Part shown: piece by piece, positions 1 through 9,884 of the stretch
Layout: each line of letters begins with the position of its first letter
Position numbering within the stretch: the stretch's first letter is position 1
From: Inonotus obliquus
Lineage: Eukaryota; Basidiomycota; Agaricomycetes; Hymenochaetales; Hymenochaetaceae
NCBI GenBank assembly: GCA_032164295.1
Contig: JAJHTX010000005.1
Location: 310,001-374,000 of the forward strand
Length of the DNA stretch: 64,000 nucleotides
Direction of reading: 5' to 3'
Translations under genes and position numbers: made by a program
The notes under the pieces: model-generated
What the model saw: the letters and a program-made list of their open reading frames with translations, nothing else
Told to the model about the DNA's origin: nothing
Databases searched by the model: none

Positions 1-47
1 TAAGAATCAGAATTAATAGGCGGAACAGAAAGGAAAGCTTACCAGAG

Positions 48-1526
48 GTGATAGATGCACGGAAAGATAGGAATGCAGTGCACATGGCCGGAAACCTTCC
101 CCAAGACATTGCAAACAAAAATGACGGTCCGAAGCGCAGTACACAGACTGAGGACAAGGTCAGGATGACAGCAAGCCAAGGATGGAGACCAGTTATTAAG
201 GAGAAAATGAGTATGCTGTCGTTTTTTGTCAATACTCTAGTTTTGGTGATACTGTGCATTCAACTCACGAAAGCAAGCCCTCTACCACTCCAAATGTCCT
301 CTAACGACCCATCCACCCTCTTGACACCCCCTAATACCCCTCAGACTCTCTCGGAGACGGTTAATGTCGAAGAATTGGTGGAAATTTTCGAACGTATGAA
401 AGTAGGAGAGCCAGATTCAGTGATGGTAGAAGGAAGAATTGCTACGTTGACAAGCCAGACCCCAGACGGCACAGAAACCCATACCATTCTACACCCACAT
501 GTAGACGTCCTACCTCCAGACCAAGTAGAGACTGCTGACCAGCTGCTGGATGCCCTTTGCGCCAGAATGGTCCCAGCACTTCGACTCCCTACCTCAGACT
601 TCGCATACTACATGCAGAAAGTGCACGACAGCTCCATGAACAAGACCGGTACTCTTCTTCTGTCACTCCGAGGCATCAAATGGACACCAATTGAACCTGT
701 TGACACTGAAGATGGTATCAGCACTGCACGATTTTTGGAAGGACAAGCTGTACTGTATGAAGGAACAGTATTGAGGTTGGATCAGTTTGAAGCACGAGTA
801 CGCAGGTCCATCAGCACACTGCCTATCCAACACCAGATGGGCTCCTACCTTCTTTATGCTCCGTTGGCCCAGTACAGTGACTGGCCCCTTCGTGATGAAA
901 TCACTCAGCTCTGGATACACCTTATCGACCTCCACCTTCAGCTTTCACTTGCAGATTGTGCCTGTAACGGAAGATATTGGGCTTTGATGCCACCAGAGAT
1001 GTTGGAAGAGTTGTCGAAAGAATGGGAGAGAGTGAAGAAAATGCTGGTGGAGTACGCAACCAAGTTGCTAGAACATGACTACAGCTCCGAGCTCATGGAA
1101 CCTATGACCAGGATGGAGATGCACCGGGATGGAACCACTTCTCTCCATATGTGCCGATGTTTTCACATTGTTGCTCGAGACCTGGAATTGTACATTCCTG
1201 CTCCGTTGAAGGGATGCCAGATCCTCAGAGAAGAAGAATACCTATGGTTAGTCTGTCTCAACGAAGCCATTGCCCACGCACATGACCTATGCAAGGAGAG
1301 TTACACTATTGGACCACACCTTCCTTATGACCCAATTACAGAGTTGATAGATGAGATTGCTCATGCCAGGTTGCCAGAAGAAGATTGGGAGGTACTTCCT
1401 CAACCAGTAACGCTACGCAACAACAGAGATGGAGCAACATCACCTGACTCACTAGGGTATGAAAGTGGAATCAGTTCCAATGCAGATGAGTGGAACCTCT
1501 CTTCCTCTAATATTAGTCCTTTTTAA
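48..1526 (+). CDS. ORF1 of LTR retrotransposon, unknown product
   Basis: An open frame of 492 codons lies directly upstream of the reverse transcriptase ORF, so by position it is the first ORF of the same element. I do not recognise the protein. Around residues 54-76 there is one hydrophobic stretch (LSFFVNTLVLVILCIQL) that could be a membrane segment or signal anchor; the rest is acidic and helical, with a C-terminal Ser/Asn-rich tail. No CCHC zinc knuckle and no Asp-Ser/Thr-Gly protease motif is visible, so it is not a textbook Gag. A real gag and protease may lie before base 1. The first Met at 48 is the ORF limit; the Met at 208 or 214, just before the hydrophobic segment, is also possible. 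Confidence 0.55.
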   Translation: MIDARKDRNAVHMAGNLPQDIANKNDGPKRSTQTEDKVRMTASQGWRPVIKEKMSMLSFFVNTLVLVILCIQLTKASPLPLQMSSNDPSTLLTPPNTPQTLSETVNVEELVEIFERMKVGEPDSVMVEGRIATLTSQTPDGTETHTILHPHVDVLPPDQVETADQLLDALCARMVPALRLPTSDFAYYMQKVHDSSMNKTGTLLLSLRGIKWTPIEPVDTEDGISTARFLEGQAVLYEGTVLRLDQFEARVRRSISTLPIQHQMGSYLLYAPLAQYSDWPLRDEITQLWIHLIDLHLQLSLADCACNGRYWALMPPEMLEELSKEWERVKKMLVEYATKLLEHDYSSELMEPMTRMEMHRDGTTSLHMCRCFHIVARDLELYIPAPLKGCQILREEEYLWLVCLNEAIAHAHDLCKESYTIGPHLPYDPITELIDEIAHARLPEEDWEVLPQPVTLRNNRDGATSPDSLGYESGISSNADEWNLSSSNISPF

Positions 1527-1950
1527 TTGCGCCGGTGCTCACTCATTTTCAATGCTCATTTCTCCATTTATTTCAATTTGGGAATTGGCCTTTCGACTCA
1601 GCCTCTACCCACCTACTATGTCTAAATTTGGAAATTTGCTATTTATTTCTGACTCATAATTTTCAAATGCGCAATCACCCCTCACTCAATGTTTCTATTT
1701 ATTTATTGATCAACCCCCACTTTATTCATAATTTCTTTTCATCACCAATCAACCCCCACTTAAATAAATGGTACAAAATTAGTTGTTTTGAAGTATTGGA
1801 CATTCTGACTTTTGTATTATGGTTCTCACTCTCAGATAAATTAGGAAAAATTATTTTCTTTATTTTTCTGACGTTTTTCAAGTCTGGAATTAGGATAGGA
1901 TCAATTTCTCTTAGGACTTTCAGACATTTTTTATTATTTCAGGATCTTTG
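1527..1950 (+). other. AT-rich spacer or intron before pol
   Basis: The frame is open here but the translation is hydrophobic low-complexity sequence typical of non-coding T-rich DNA. A pyrimidine tract followed by TTATTTCAG at about 1934-1942 is a good splice acceptor, and recognisable pol protein begins shortly after. I read this stretch as an intron or untranslated leader, not as protein. Confidence 0.45.
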
Positions 1951-4900
1951 GACCCGAGTCGAGTCTCACGATTCAACTTTTGCAAATCGGGAGAAGGAGT
2001 TCAGAGAAAATAACTTTCAAGGAAATGAGCATCGGCAAGGCAAAGTATTTATGGCAAGGATAGGAGAACTCGAAGAAAGGAAAGGGATGATGAAAGAAAG
2101 TTTTACAGCATACAAGCGAGTGGATAGGAAAGTCAAACCAATTCCAGGAATATTTCCTGAAGATGCACGGGTCACTCGACAGTTTCCAGAAGATCCACTA
2201 CTCACGTTACCTAATCTTCCAATGCACCCACCAGAATTTGAACCTTCGGAAAGGTTGACATTGGAAAGGCTAAAAGAATTGCACATCAACGATGATGGAT
2301 TCTTATGGCCTGAGGAAGAAAAATTATTTACGCATATATTCAAGATCAATGAACGGACTCTAGCCTTTGAAGAAACACATCGAGGAACGTTCCGAGAAGA
2401 CTACTTCTCACCATACATTATTCCTGTAATCCCACATATCCCATGGGAGCACAAGAATATTCCAATCCCACCTGCCGCTAAGGATGAGATTATTCGAATG
2501 TTGAAAGAGAAGATCAAGGCAGGAGTATATGAACCAAGCCAGGCATCATATCGATCTCGATGGTTCAGTATAGCCAAGAAGAATGGAAAGCTCAGAATTG
2601 TGCATGACCTTCAAGTCCTAAATGCAGTAACAATTCGAGATGCAGGTTTACCACCAGTGTTGGATGACTTCGTGGAACCTTTTGCAGGACGATCATGTTA
2701 TACGGTTTTCGATCTATTTTGGGGATTTGATGCTCGAAAATTAGCACCTGAAAGTCATGATCTAACTTCGTTTTATACACCATTGGGCCTATTGCGAATC
2801 ACATCCATGCCAATGGGATTCACAAACTCGCCTGCAGAATTTCAGAAATGTATGGTGTTTATTCTTCAACAAGAGATCCCCGATATTGCCAATATCTTTA
2901 TCGACGATTTACCTATCAAAGGACCTACCAGCATGTACCTTAAGGAAGATGGAAACCCGGAGACATTAGCTGAAAACTCTGGAATTCGCCGATTTATTTG
3001 GGAACATGCAAATGATGTGCATAGAATAATGCATCGAGTAGGACATGCAGGAGCTACATTCTCACCCAAGAAGACTCAGGTAGCAAGGCCTGAAGTAACC
3101 ATCGTAGGACAAAAATGTACTCCAGAAGGACGGTTACCTGATGACAGCAAAGTACAGAAGATTCTAACATGGCCACTATTGACAACTGTCAAAGAAGTCC
3201 GTGGATTTCTAGGTCTATGCGGCACTGTTCGCATATGGATCCAGAATTATTCAGCAATAGCAAGGCCACTAACTGAGCTTACAAGAAGCACAATGGAGTT
3301 CGTATGGGATGAGCGAAGACAACAAGCCTTCAATGCTATGAAGAAGCTAATAACCTCAGCTCCAGCATTACATCCAATCGACTATAACTCAGAACTACCC
3401 GTGGTATTATCTGTGGACTCAAGCATTATCGCAGTAGGGTTTATTCTATCCTAAGAAGATGAAAGTGGAAGGAGAAGACCAGCGCGATATGGATCTCTAC
3501 CAATGAATGAACGGGAATCGAGATATTCGCAACCCAAACTAGAGCTTTATGGACTCTTCAGAGCTCTACGCCATTATCGTCTTTACATATTTGGAGTCAA
3601 GAATCTTCAAGTTGAAGTGGATGCAAAGTATATTAAAGGAATGCTCAATGAGCCGGACTTACAACCTAATGCGACTATAAATCGATGGATCCAAGGAATA
3701 TTATTATTCGACTTTAAACTGATACATGTATCAGCGACTCGGTTTAAAGGGCCAGATGGTCTTTCTCGAAGAATACCATTAGAGGAAGATTTTGAAGAAT
3801 TTGACGATGAATTCCTGGACGAGATCGCATTAATGGTTACTGGTGTACCATTCGGTTCTACCAATGAAGAAGAACATTCGTCATTTACTATCTCCGCAAA
3901 GGATCAAGATAAAAATCTTTTAGAGATATTCCGATTTTTAGTTACTCTCAAAATACCAGAATTCACTCGAGTGGAGGATAGGAAGAGATTCTTGAAGAAA
4001 GCATCGCATTTCTACACACAAGACAAGACTATGTACAAGAAAGGAAGAGATAATCCTCTCAAAGTTATCTTTGATCTAGAGGAAAGATTCGAGATCATGG
4101 TAAAGGCACATGAAGAACTTGGACATAGAGGAGAATTCGCTACCTATGAACTTCTCAGACGGAGATTCTATTGGCCATTCATGAGATCACATGTGAAACA
4201 TCATGTACAATCGTGTAATGAATGCCAAGTTCGAAGCACTAAGAAGGTGGAAATTCCTCTCATTATGTCAACCCCGGCAACAATCTTTGTGAAGATACAT
4301 GTCGACGTAATGAACATGCCTGTAGCAAAAGGATTCAGGTATATTGTAGCAGCAAGAGATGACCTAACTCGAGCTAGCGAGAGTCGTGCATTGAAAAAAT
4401 CAAATACAGCAGCCTTAGCTAAGTTCTTTTGGGAAGATATCTTATGCCGGTATGGAGCAGTTGGAAGGGTAGTAACAGACAATGGACCTGAGGTGAAGGG
4501 AGCATTTACCAAGTTGATGAATCAATATGGAATCCCTCAAGTAAAAATCTCAGCATACAACTCAAAAGCCAATGGAGTAGTCGAAAGAAGTCATGCTATA
4601 ATCCGAGAATCGATTGTCAAGGCATGTGAAGGTCAGATCGTATCATGGCCTAACAAAGTACATACTGCCTTCTTCGCAGACAAGATCACGATAACTCGCT
4701 CGACTGGATTCAGTCCATTCTTTCTACTTCATGGTGTCGAACCAGTACTACCTCTCGATTTATTTGAAGCTACATTTCTAGTACAAGGATTCACAGACAA
4801 TATGTCGACAGAAGACCTTTTGGCTCTGCGAATTCGACAGCTGGAGAAGAGAGAGGAAGACTTGGAACAAGCAGCTAAGACATTAACAGAAATGCGGTTC

Positions 4901-5069
4901 AAGTCAAAAGAGCATTTTGAGCGACGATTTGCCAAAAGACTCAGTACTCATCAATTCGAGCCAGGAGATTTTGTACTAATGAGAAACACACAAGTCGAAA
5001 AGGAAATGAATCGAAAGACCAAACCTCGATACTTAGGACCATTGGTCGTAATTCGCCATACTCAGGGAG

Positions 5070-6636
5070 TGTTAGAAAAACGCTCGCCCTAATGGGACTA
5101 TACAGTAACCACAATAGGACGGCCTCAGTGTTACGGGTTCGGCGATGCTTTTCTAAGAGTTTCCGGAGCCTACTCGGTTTTCACAAGCAGGGCAGATTCC
5201 CAAGTATACTAGGCGTTGCCTCGGACGTTTTCGTTTAGCTGATCAAGTCGGGCCTCAACCTCGTTGACAGACTAGTAGGACAGTATCGACTGCCGTTCGT
5301 AAGCTTCCCTAGTCGGTGGACGACTGATCAATCGTTCCACGCCGTAGAGTAAGAGAGGTTAAGCAGATTAGGTGGTCTTCAGATTAGAAGCTAGATGCCT
5401 AAGAGGACTCGATGTACAAGACGATCGAAAGAAAGATGGGGAGCTACGGTCTAAGTCTACAACTATTTATACCTTTTCCCTATGTTGTGGACGGACCACT
5501 TCCTACGCTCCGTAGTTCCTACTCTCGATCTGATTCGTTATTCTAGCTTCCAAACTCGTCTGGTAATTCCATTGTTCTGCTGCGGATTGACTCATCGACT
5601 GCGCACTGTGCAAGGCGATGACTCAGCGTTGACTCATCTTGACTTGAACTGAATTGAAACCTATGCTCGGGGTCGGCCTTGTGCTGCGCCCTGTGCATAG
5701 TGTGAGTCAGTGAGTGAGTCATTGAATGCGTGTTCGTATGCCATTGGTTTTGCATGGCTGCGCCGTAGTTAGAGTTCGCTCGTCCGCAGTTGCTCGTGCA
5801 TTTAAGGAATTCCGTCGGGGTTCCATTGTATAGCATCTGGGGCTATGAAGGCTGTGATTTGCTTGTTGCCTCGGGACTCTTGTTCGGGGCCGTCAAGTGT
5901 GATTCGACATCGGATATCATCGTGGGGAAACCAAGGTGGTTTAACGTATGTGCCTATGGCGATGAGTAGCCGTACACTTCGTCGAGTATCGTTCGAAGGT
6001 ATTCTCCAGCCTAGGTATAGGTCTCCTTGTAGTCGAATAGCTTTGCAGTATGCCCATAGTTCCCTGAGTGTGTTTGCAACCCATGCCGCTGTTATTGGTG
6101 AGCGGCGGTTCGTAACATAGTCTGCACTGATCTCCACGAATGTGCTTGGGCACTCGAGTGCTAATATATCGTGGATTCCTACTATTGTCCAGTGCGTCTT
6201 TGGTTGCATGCCTATTGCCGTATCCATTGCTATTGTTGACCTCGTGCGATTTCGAACGACCTCCGGGGGATTGTGATATTCTCGATAAGCTGTTGCTTGT
6301 TCACTGGACACATGATATGTCAACATGCCCGTTGCCTCCCGTAGTATTATCTTGTGTAGGTCTTCGATGATCTGTCGCACTCTTCTGCATTTATAGCAAG
6401 CCGTTGGAGGTTGCTGTACTTGCTGCATCGTTTGCGAAGGTTTAGTGTGATCGTCGGGATTAGCGTTGCTAGCCGATGCTTCTTGATCGTCGGCTTCGGA
6501 TTGTATTAGCCGTGCGTGTTCTTCGCTTCTCGCTGTCGATCCTGATCGTCTCCGGCCAGTGAAATTAACCGGTCCCATCCGGGGTAGTTTCGATCGGCGT
6601 TCCTAATCGAATCAAAATTTCAGCACAATCCTTTCA
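5070..6636 (-). mobile_element. Solo LTR, copy 1, with internal ORF
   Basis: The insert has TG...CA ends (TGTTAGAAAA at the left, CCTTTCA at the right) and is flanked by the 5-bp duplication GGGAG (5065-5069 and 6637-6641), as expected of an LTR integrated by a retroviral-type integrase. A second copy at 17535-19059 has the same ends and its own 5-bp duplication. A good TATA box (GGTATAAATAG) is on the minus strand near 5465-5475, so transcription runs right to left: U3 at the right with an ORF, then TATA, then R-U5 ending in CTAACA. No internal region or second LTR is attached, so it is a solo LTR. Alternative: a short DNA element with TG/CA ends. Confidence 0.8.
5802..6578 (-). CDS. ORF carried inside the LTR U3, unknown function
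   Basis: A 258-codon frame begins about 60 bp inside the LTR edge and fills most of U3. The copy in the second LTR (18225-19001) is also 258 codons with no stop or frameshift and differs at roughly fifteen residues, so the reading frame has survived between insertions. The N-terminal 60 residues are polar and Gln-rich; a CYKC motif (CxxC) follows at about residue 62, then an amphipathic, mostly helical region. I do not recognise a family. A distantly similar layout (CRFC, helices, similar length) is seen in the ORF at 16790. Whether it is translated is unknown. Confidence 0.5.
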   Translation of the reverse strand: MGPVNFTGRRRSGSTARSEEHARLIQSEADDQEASASNANPDDHTKPSQTMQQVQQPPTACYKCRRVRQIIEDLHKIILREATGMLTYHVSSEQATAYREYHNPPEVVRNRTRSTIAMDTAIGMQPKTHWTIVGIHDILALECPSTFVEISADYVTNRRSPITAAWVANTLRELWAYCKAIRLQGDLYLGWRIPSNDTRRSVRLLIAIGTYVKPPWFPHDDIRCRITLDGPEQESRGNKQITAFIAPDAIQWNPDGIP

Positions 6637-6813
6637 GGGAGGAGCATATGACCTTCGAGAAGTAAATGGAGGAGTGCGACGGAATAAGGTAGCAGCATTC
6701 AGACTTGTCCCATATATCGCACGAGATAAGGAGGCATTACAGAAACTGCTAATGGAATGGAAGGAGGATAGTTCAGAATTGCGCAAAGAAGAAAAGAAGA
6801 AGAAGGAACAGAA

Positions 6814-6861
6814 TCAGTTGCGCACTGTAGATGAGGAAGAAGCGGAGTCATTTGAAGGAAG

Positions 6862-6893
<32 letters not shown>

Positions 6894-7642
6894 CAGAGGA
6901 AGAAGTCGATTGAATCAAGAAAGTTGAAGAAGGATCAATGGCATATGCAGTAACGGGAGTGTTAGTTGCATCGAGCATGGACAAATACTCGAAAGAAGGA
7001 AGTGTCTCAGGAGTGAAATAGGAAGCCAGTAAATAACGGGTCTCGGAAAGGTTCGATAACATGAAAGTGCGAGCAGAAGGATCATTCTCCCATCGAAGGA
7101 GCTTGAACAAAACCTCAGACTCTCCTTTGGTGACCGGTTGAGTAGAAGAAGTGCGCGGATAACCTAGACGGGCGTGGAAACCAAGGCTACAGCCATGTAT
7201 ATGCATGCAGCGGGCACGGTTCTATAAGCAAAGAATTAGAAGAAAGAGCAAGTAAGATCAATGCAATTTGACTACTCACAATGAGCTGAACCTGGACGAT
7301 GCGAACCGGACAATTTTCGGCATGAGTGCCAAACCCACACGTTTCAAGACATGCACATTGACAGAAGGGAGAAAAAAGATTGACTCGAAGACAGAAGAAG
7401 TAAAACAGGTCGGTGAGAGAAGGAGGTGGACAGTCGAAGATCCAGTAGTACATCATTGACTCAAAGCTACAGGTACGGACATATTGGAAAGGGCGCCCAC
7501 CCGGATCAACTTCGGCAACATAGATTGCAGAGAGAATATCATTATCAGAGGTCGATAGAACAAATTGAGAAGTAGGAAGCCCAGTTCGATGCCAGTCGAA
7601 AAGATTAGGCGCAGCGAAGAAGGAAGGGAGTATAAAGGACAT
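6814..7642 (-). CDS. Spliced antisense gene between pol and 3' LTR
   Basis: Two minus-strand frames join cleanly across a 57-nt GTGAGT...TATAG intron (7222-7279): exon 1 7280-7642 (121 codons) and exon 2 6814-7221 (135 residues plus stop), both phase 0, giving 256 aa. A TATATAAG box lies at 7708-7715, about 70 bp before the ATG. The product has an aromatic N-terminal half, a Cys-rich junction (CLETCGFGTHAENCPV) and a Ser-rich tail that overlaps the acidic end of pol on the other strand (6814-6913). I do not recognise a domain. Its place, antisense and downstream of pol, makes it an accessory gene of the retrotransposon, not a host gene. Confidence 0.6.
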
Positions 7643-8490
7643 AGTGAGCGGCGAAGAAAGGAGTCAACAGTGAACTCACTCGAAGGCGCAAACATTTGAG
7701 AAGATCGCTTATATAAGAAGAACAAGGCACAGAAGAAGCAGCGAGCTAATATATCAATATTCTTTCAGAATAATCGGATATCAGCTCTTTAGGAGGATTT
7801 GTTTTAGGAAGTTTGCAACTGGGGACAGTTGATATTTCAAGTGTTGGGCGGATGTCAGGCCAGGATATTGCCTGGACATAAACAATCGTAATATTGGCAC
7901 GCTTTACACTATCGGAAGCAAGAACATAGTAGGACATCAGAAAGGATAAACAAGAAATATTGGACGTCGCAGTAACTCGTAATTCTGCACACAAGTTAGC
8001 AAATCGAAAGCCGATGGAAAGTGCCAAGCTTACTATCAAGCGTTGAGCACAACTCGTCTAGTAACAAGCTCCGGTACCCACTCGACCCACTCCTCCTCGA
8101 TCATGATAGTCGTCTCCACAAATACTCTTCGTGCTATTAAGCATAAAGATCGCAAAGTGTCGAGAAAGTAACTCACTGAATCGGGTTAGAGGAAGCGCGA
8201 CGATACACAAAAGTCAGCCTGAGAAGTTCAGAAGCGTGGCAGAGCAGATGGTGAAGTCGTGCACGAAGTCGTGAAGGTGGCATTAGAACAAAGAATTGCA
8301 GAAAAGGAACTCGAGCGGCGATAGATAAACAAACCATTCTTTATATGGTCACGCTCTAGAAGCAGAAATGAAGGTTCAAGAACCACCGGTTGCACCATTC
8401 ATTTGGTCTTATCTGAGAAGCCATCCGATACATCGCTCTGGAAAAACCAAAGACCACAGTCCAGATACCAAAAACCAAATAAGCCCAAAC
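7643..8490. other. Promoter region of the antisense gene and 3' internal region
   Basis: This stretch holds the antisense TATA box and an isolated minus-strand frame (7746-8039, 97 codons) that overlaps a 51-bp inverted repeat; I could not join it convincingly to the antisense gene. A purine-rich run with TGAAGG at about 8357-8373 is a possible polypurine tract and LTR start. Nothing else is seen. Confidence 0.3.
7853..7903 (+). repeat. Left arm of a 51-bp perfect inverted repeat
   Basis: Bases 7853-7903, starting TGTCAGGCCAGG, are the reverse complement of 9617-9667. Within the arm CCAGGATATTGCCTGG is itself a near palindrome. The flanks of the two arms show no clear target duplication. Confidence 0.8.
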
Positions 8491-8494
8491 TGGG

Positions 8495-8655
8495 TAATCG
8501 ATTATATCATCCATCAGGTCATCGATTATATCATCTATCAAGTAATTGATTATATCATCCATTAGGTCATCGATTATCTCATCCATCAAGTAATCGATTA
8601 TATCATCCATTAGGTCATTCATCAAGTCATCGATTAGATCATCGATCAGGTCATC
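8495..8655 (+). repeat. 24-bp minisatellite
   Basis: About five full and two partial copies of a 24-bp unit (TAATCGATTATATCATCCAT plus CAGG or variants) run head to tail. On the minus strand the unit is open and reads as an eight-residue Asp/Ile/Leu repeat, which I take as a by-product. It lies where U3 of the element's 3' LTR would be. Confidence 0.85.
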
Positions 8656-8679
8656 ACCTTGAACCATATTCTGGACTCA

Positions 8680-8885
8680 TCAATTGATTCATTGATGGCA
8701 CATCATTCATCAAGTAACTCATTGATGCGCATCATTCATCAAATAACTCATTGATGCATAGCATCTATCAAGTAATTCATTGATGCACAGCATTCATCAA
8801 ATCATGCATTGATGCACATCACTCATCAATTAATTCATTGATGCGCATCATTCATCAAATAACTCATTGATACATTGATACATAT
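8680..8885 (+). repeat. About 30-bp minisatellite
   Basis: Six degenerate copies of a unit containing CATTCATCAA and CTCATTGATG follow the first array. TCATCAA and TTGATGA are complementary, so each unit can form a small hairpin. The two arrays share the ATCAT/CATCA words and may have one origin. Confidence 0.75.
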
Positions 8886-9616
8886 CACTTGATTTGGAGT
8901 ATTTGATGCATAGCTTTGAAAGGAGATATCAAATTTTGATGATGTGGTTGATGCAGATCTATTTTTAGCTTATGCTGTGGATTATGTAAATTGGTCTTGG
9001 AATTAGTATTTAAGGACCAGCATGTAGCCCCCCAGAGGAGCATAGAATTAACTCCCCATAGAATAACTCACCAGAGTTCTCCCCCAGAACAAGACAAGCT
9101 CACATCACTCTGTGACCCCTTGTCACACTATTTGCAAGTCAAGTCAAGGTTTCGTCGCATACAGTTGACCTCAGCTCAAGACTGGATAACTGCATTGCTC
9201 AAGGACTAGTTTGGTACTAGTCAAAGGTATTGTATTGCCTCTGTTCCAATTGGACATTGGTGATAAACCCCCCTCTCAAAGTCGATATCTGATATCTTGA
9301 GACTTCGAGTGTGTGTGTCCCTCTAGACATTGACATCTATTCTGCATAGCTTGTCATTGCCTACCTCGGTGTGGACAATTTAATTGCTCCTCATCCATTG
9401 TGACCTATCACTCGCTTTCAAGAGAATTGGATAAAGACTCATCTCTCACTCACTCTACCTCTCTACTCAAACTTGAGTCTCTCAACCCTCCAACTACAAC
9501 AAGTTGCCCATAGCTTCAACGAACAACTGGGAAGACTACCCGCCTAGATAATTAGACCGGTTGACTCAGTGGGAGTGTACTTGGTTATTCAACAGCCAAT
9601 ACCATCCCAGCATGAC
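8886..9616 (+). mobile_element. LTR-like 3' end of the retrotransposon
   Basis: No gene. TATTTAAGG at 9007-9015 resembles a TATA box and is followed by about 550 bp of C/T-rich, start-poor sequence of the kind seen in R-U5. Position after pol and the antisense gene supports a 3' LTR, but the 5' LTR is outside the window, so neither boundary can be verified. Confidence 0.4.
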
Positions 9617-9667
9617 AGCGTGCCAATATTACGATTGTTTATGTCCAGGCAATATCCTGGCCTGACA
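9617..9667 (-). repeat. Right arm of the 51-bp inverted repeat
   Basis: Exact reverse complement of 7853-7903; the pair encloses 1.7 kb with both minisatellites and the LTR-like segment. Confidence 0.8.
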
Positions 9668-9884
9668 GCGTTGCCAGCTCCTACACTACTGGGTGTCGAG
9701 CATCTCAAACACAATATTGGGGCGGACTCTGGGAGCCGGGGCTAACACAGCCGGCACCCACACCTTGTCCTTTCTTGCTATACTGTCTTTCCTTGCACAT
9801 AACAACTCTACATGTAAAATTAATACAATTATCAGCTAGATACATAATACAAGTCTGAATATTGAGCATCAGAGCGCAGACAGT
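9668..9884 (-). repeat. Dispersed repeat fragment
   Basis: The segment around 9676-9770 (GGGTGTCGAGCATCTC ... GCCGGCACCCA) is the reverse complement of similar sequence at about 26680-26750 and 63735-63830. In those copies it lies next to gene fragments. The remainder shows nothing. Confidence 0.55.

Larger units (their letters stand above)
1951..6913 (+). pseudogene. pol: Ty3/Gypsy-type pol polyprotein, disrupted
   Basis: Pol of a Ty3/Gypsy-like retrotransposon, in the order reverse transcriptase, RNase H, integrase. RT: the template-binding motif RIVHDLQVLNA (about 2593-2625), the first catalytic Asp in YTVFDLFWG, and the FIDD box near 2902. RNase H spans 3380-3660. Integrase: HHCC zinc module (HEELGH...CNEC, about 4110-4225) and D, D, E residues in HVDVMN, TDNGPE and GVVERSH. 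Two breaks are visible. A TAA at 3452-3454 lies in frame inside RNase H; the same frame continues at 3455. A 1.57 kb solo LTR with a 5-bp target duplication is inserted at 5070-6641; removing it and one duplication restores the frame, which runs on to a poly-Asp/Glu tail and stops at 6913. No protease domain was found. Confidence 0.9.

Noticed and set aside
6140..6370. Plus-strand ORFs opposite the LTR-borne frame
   Set aside because: Not conserved between the two LTR copies, whereas the minus-strand frame is.
8356..8667. Asp/Ile-rich repeat protein on the minus strand
   Set aside because: It is only the translation of the 24-bp minisatellite; the array length is divisible by three by its period, and no promoter or conserved flank supports it.
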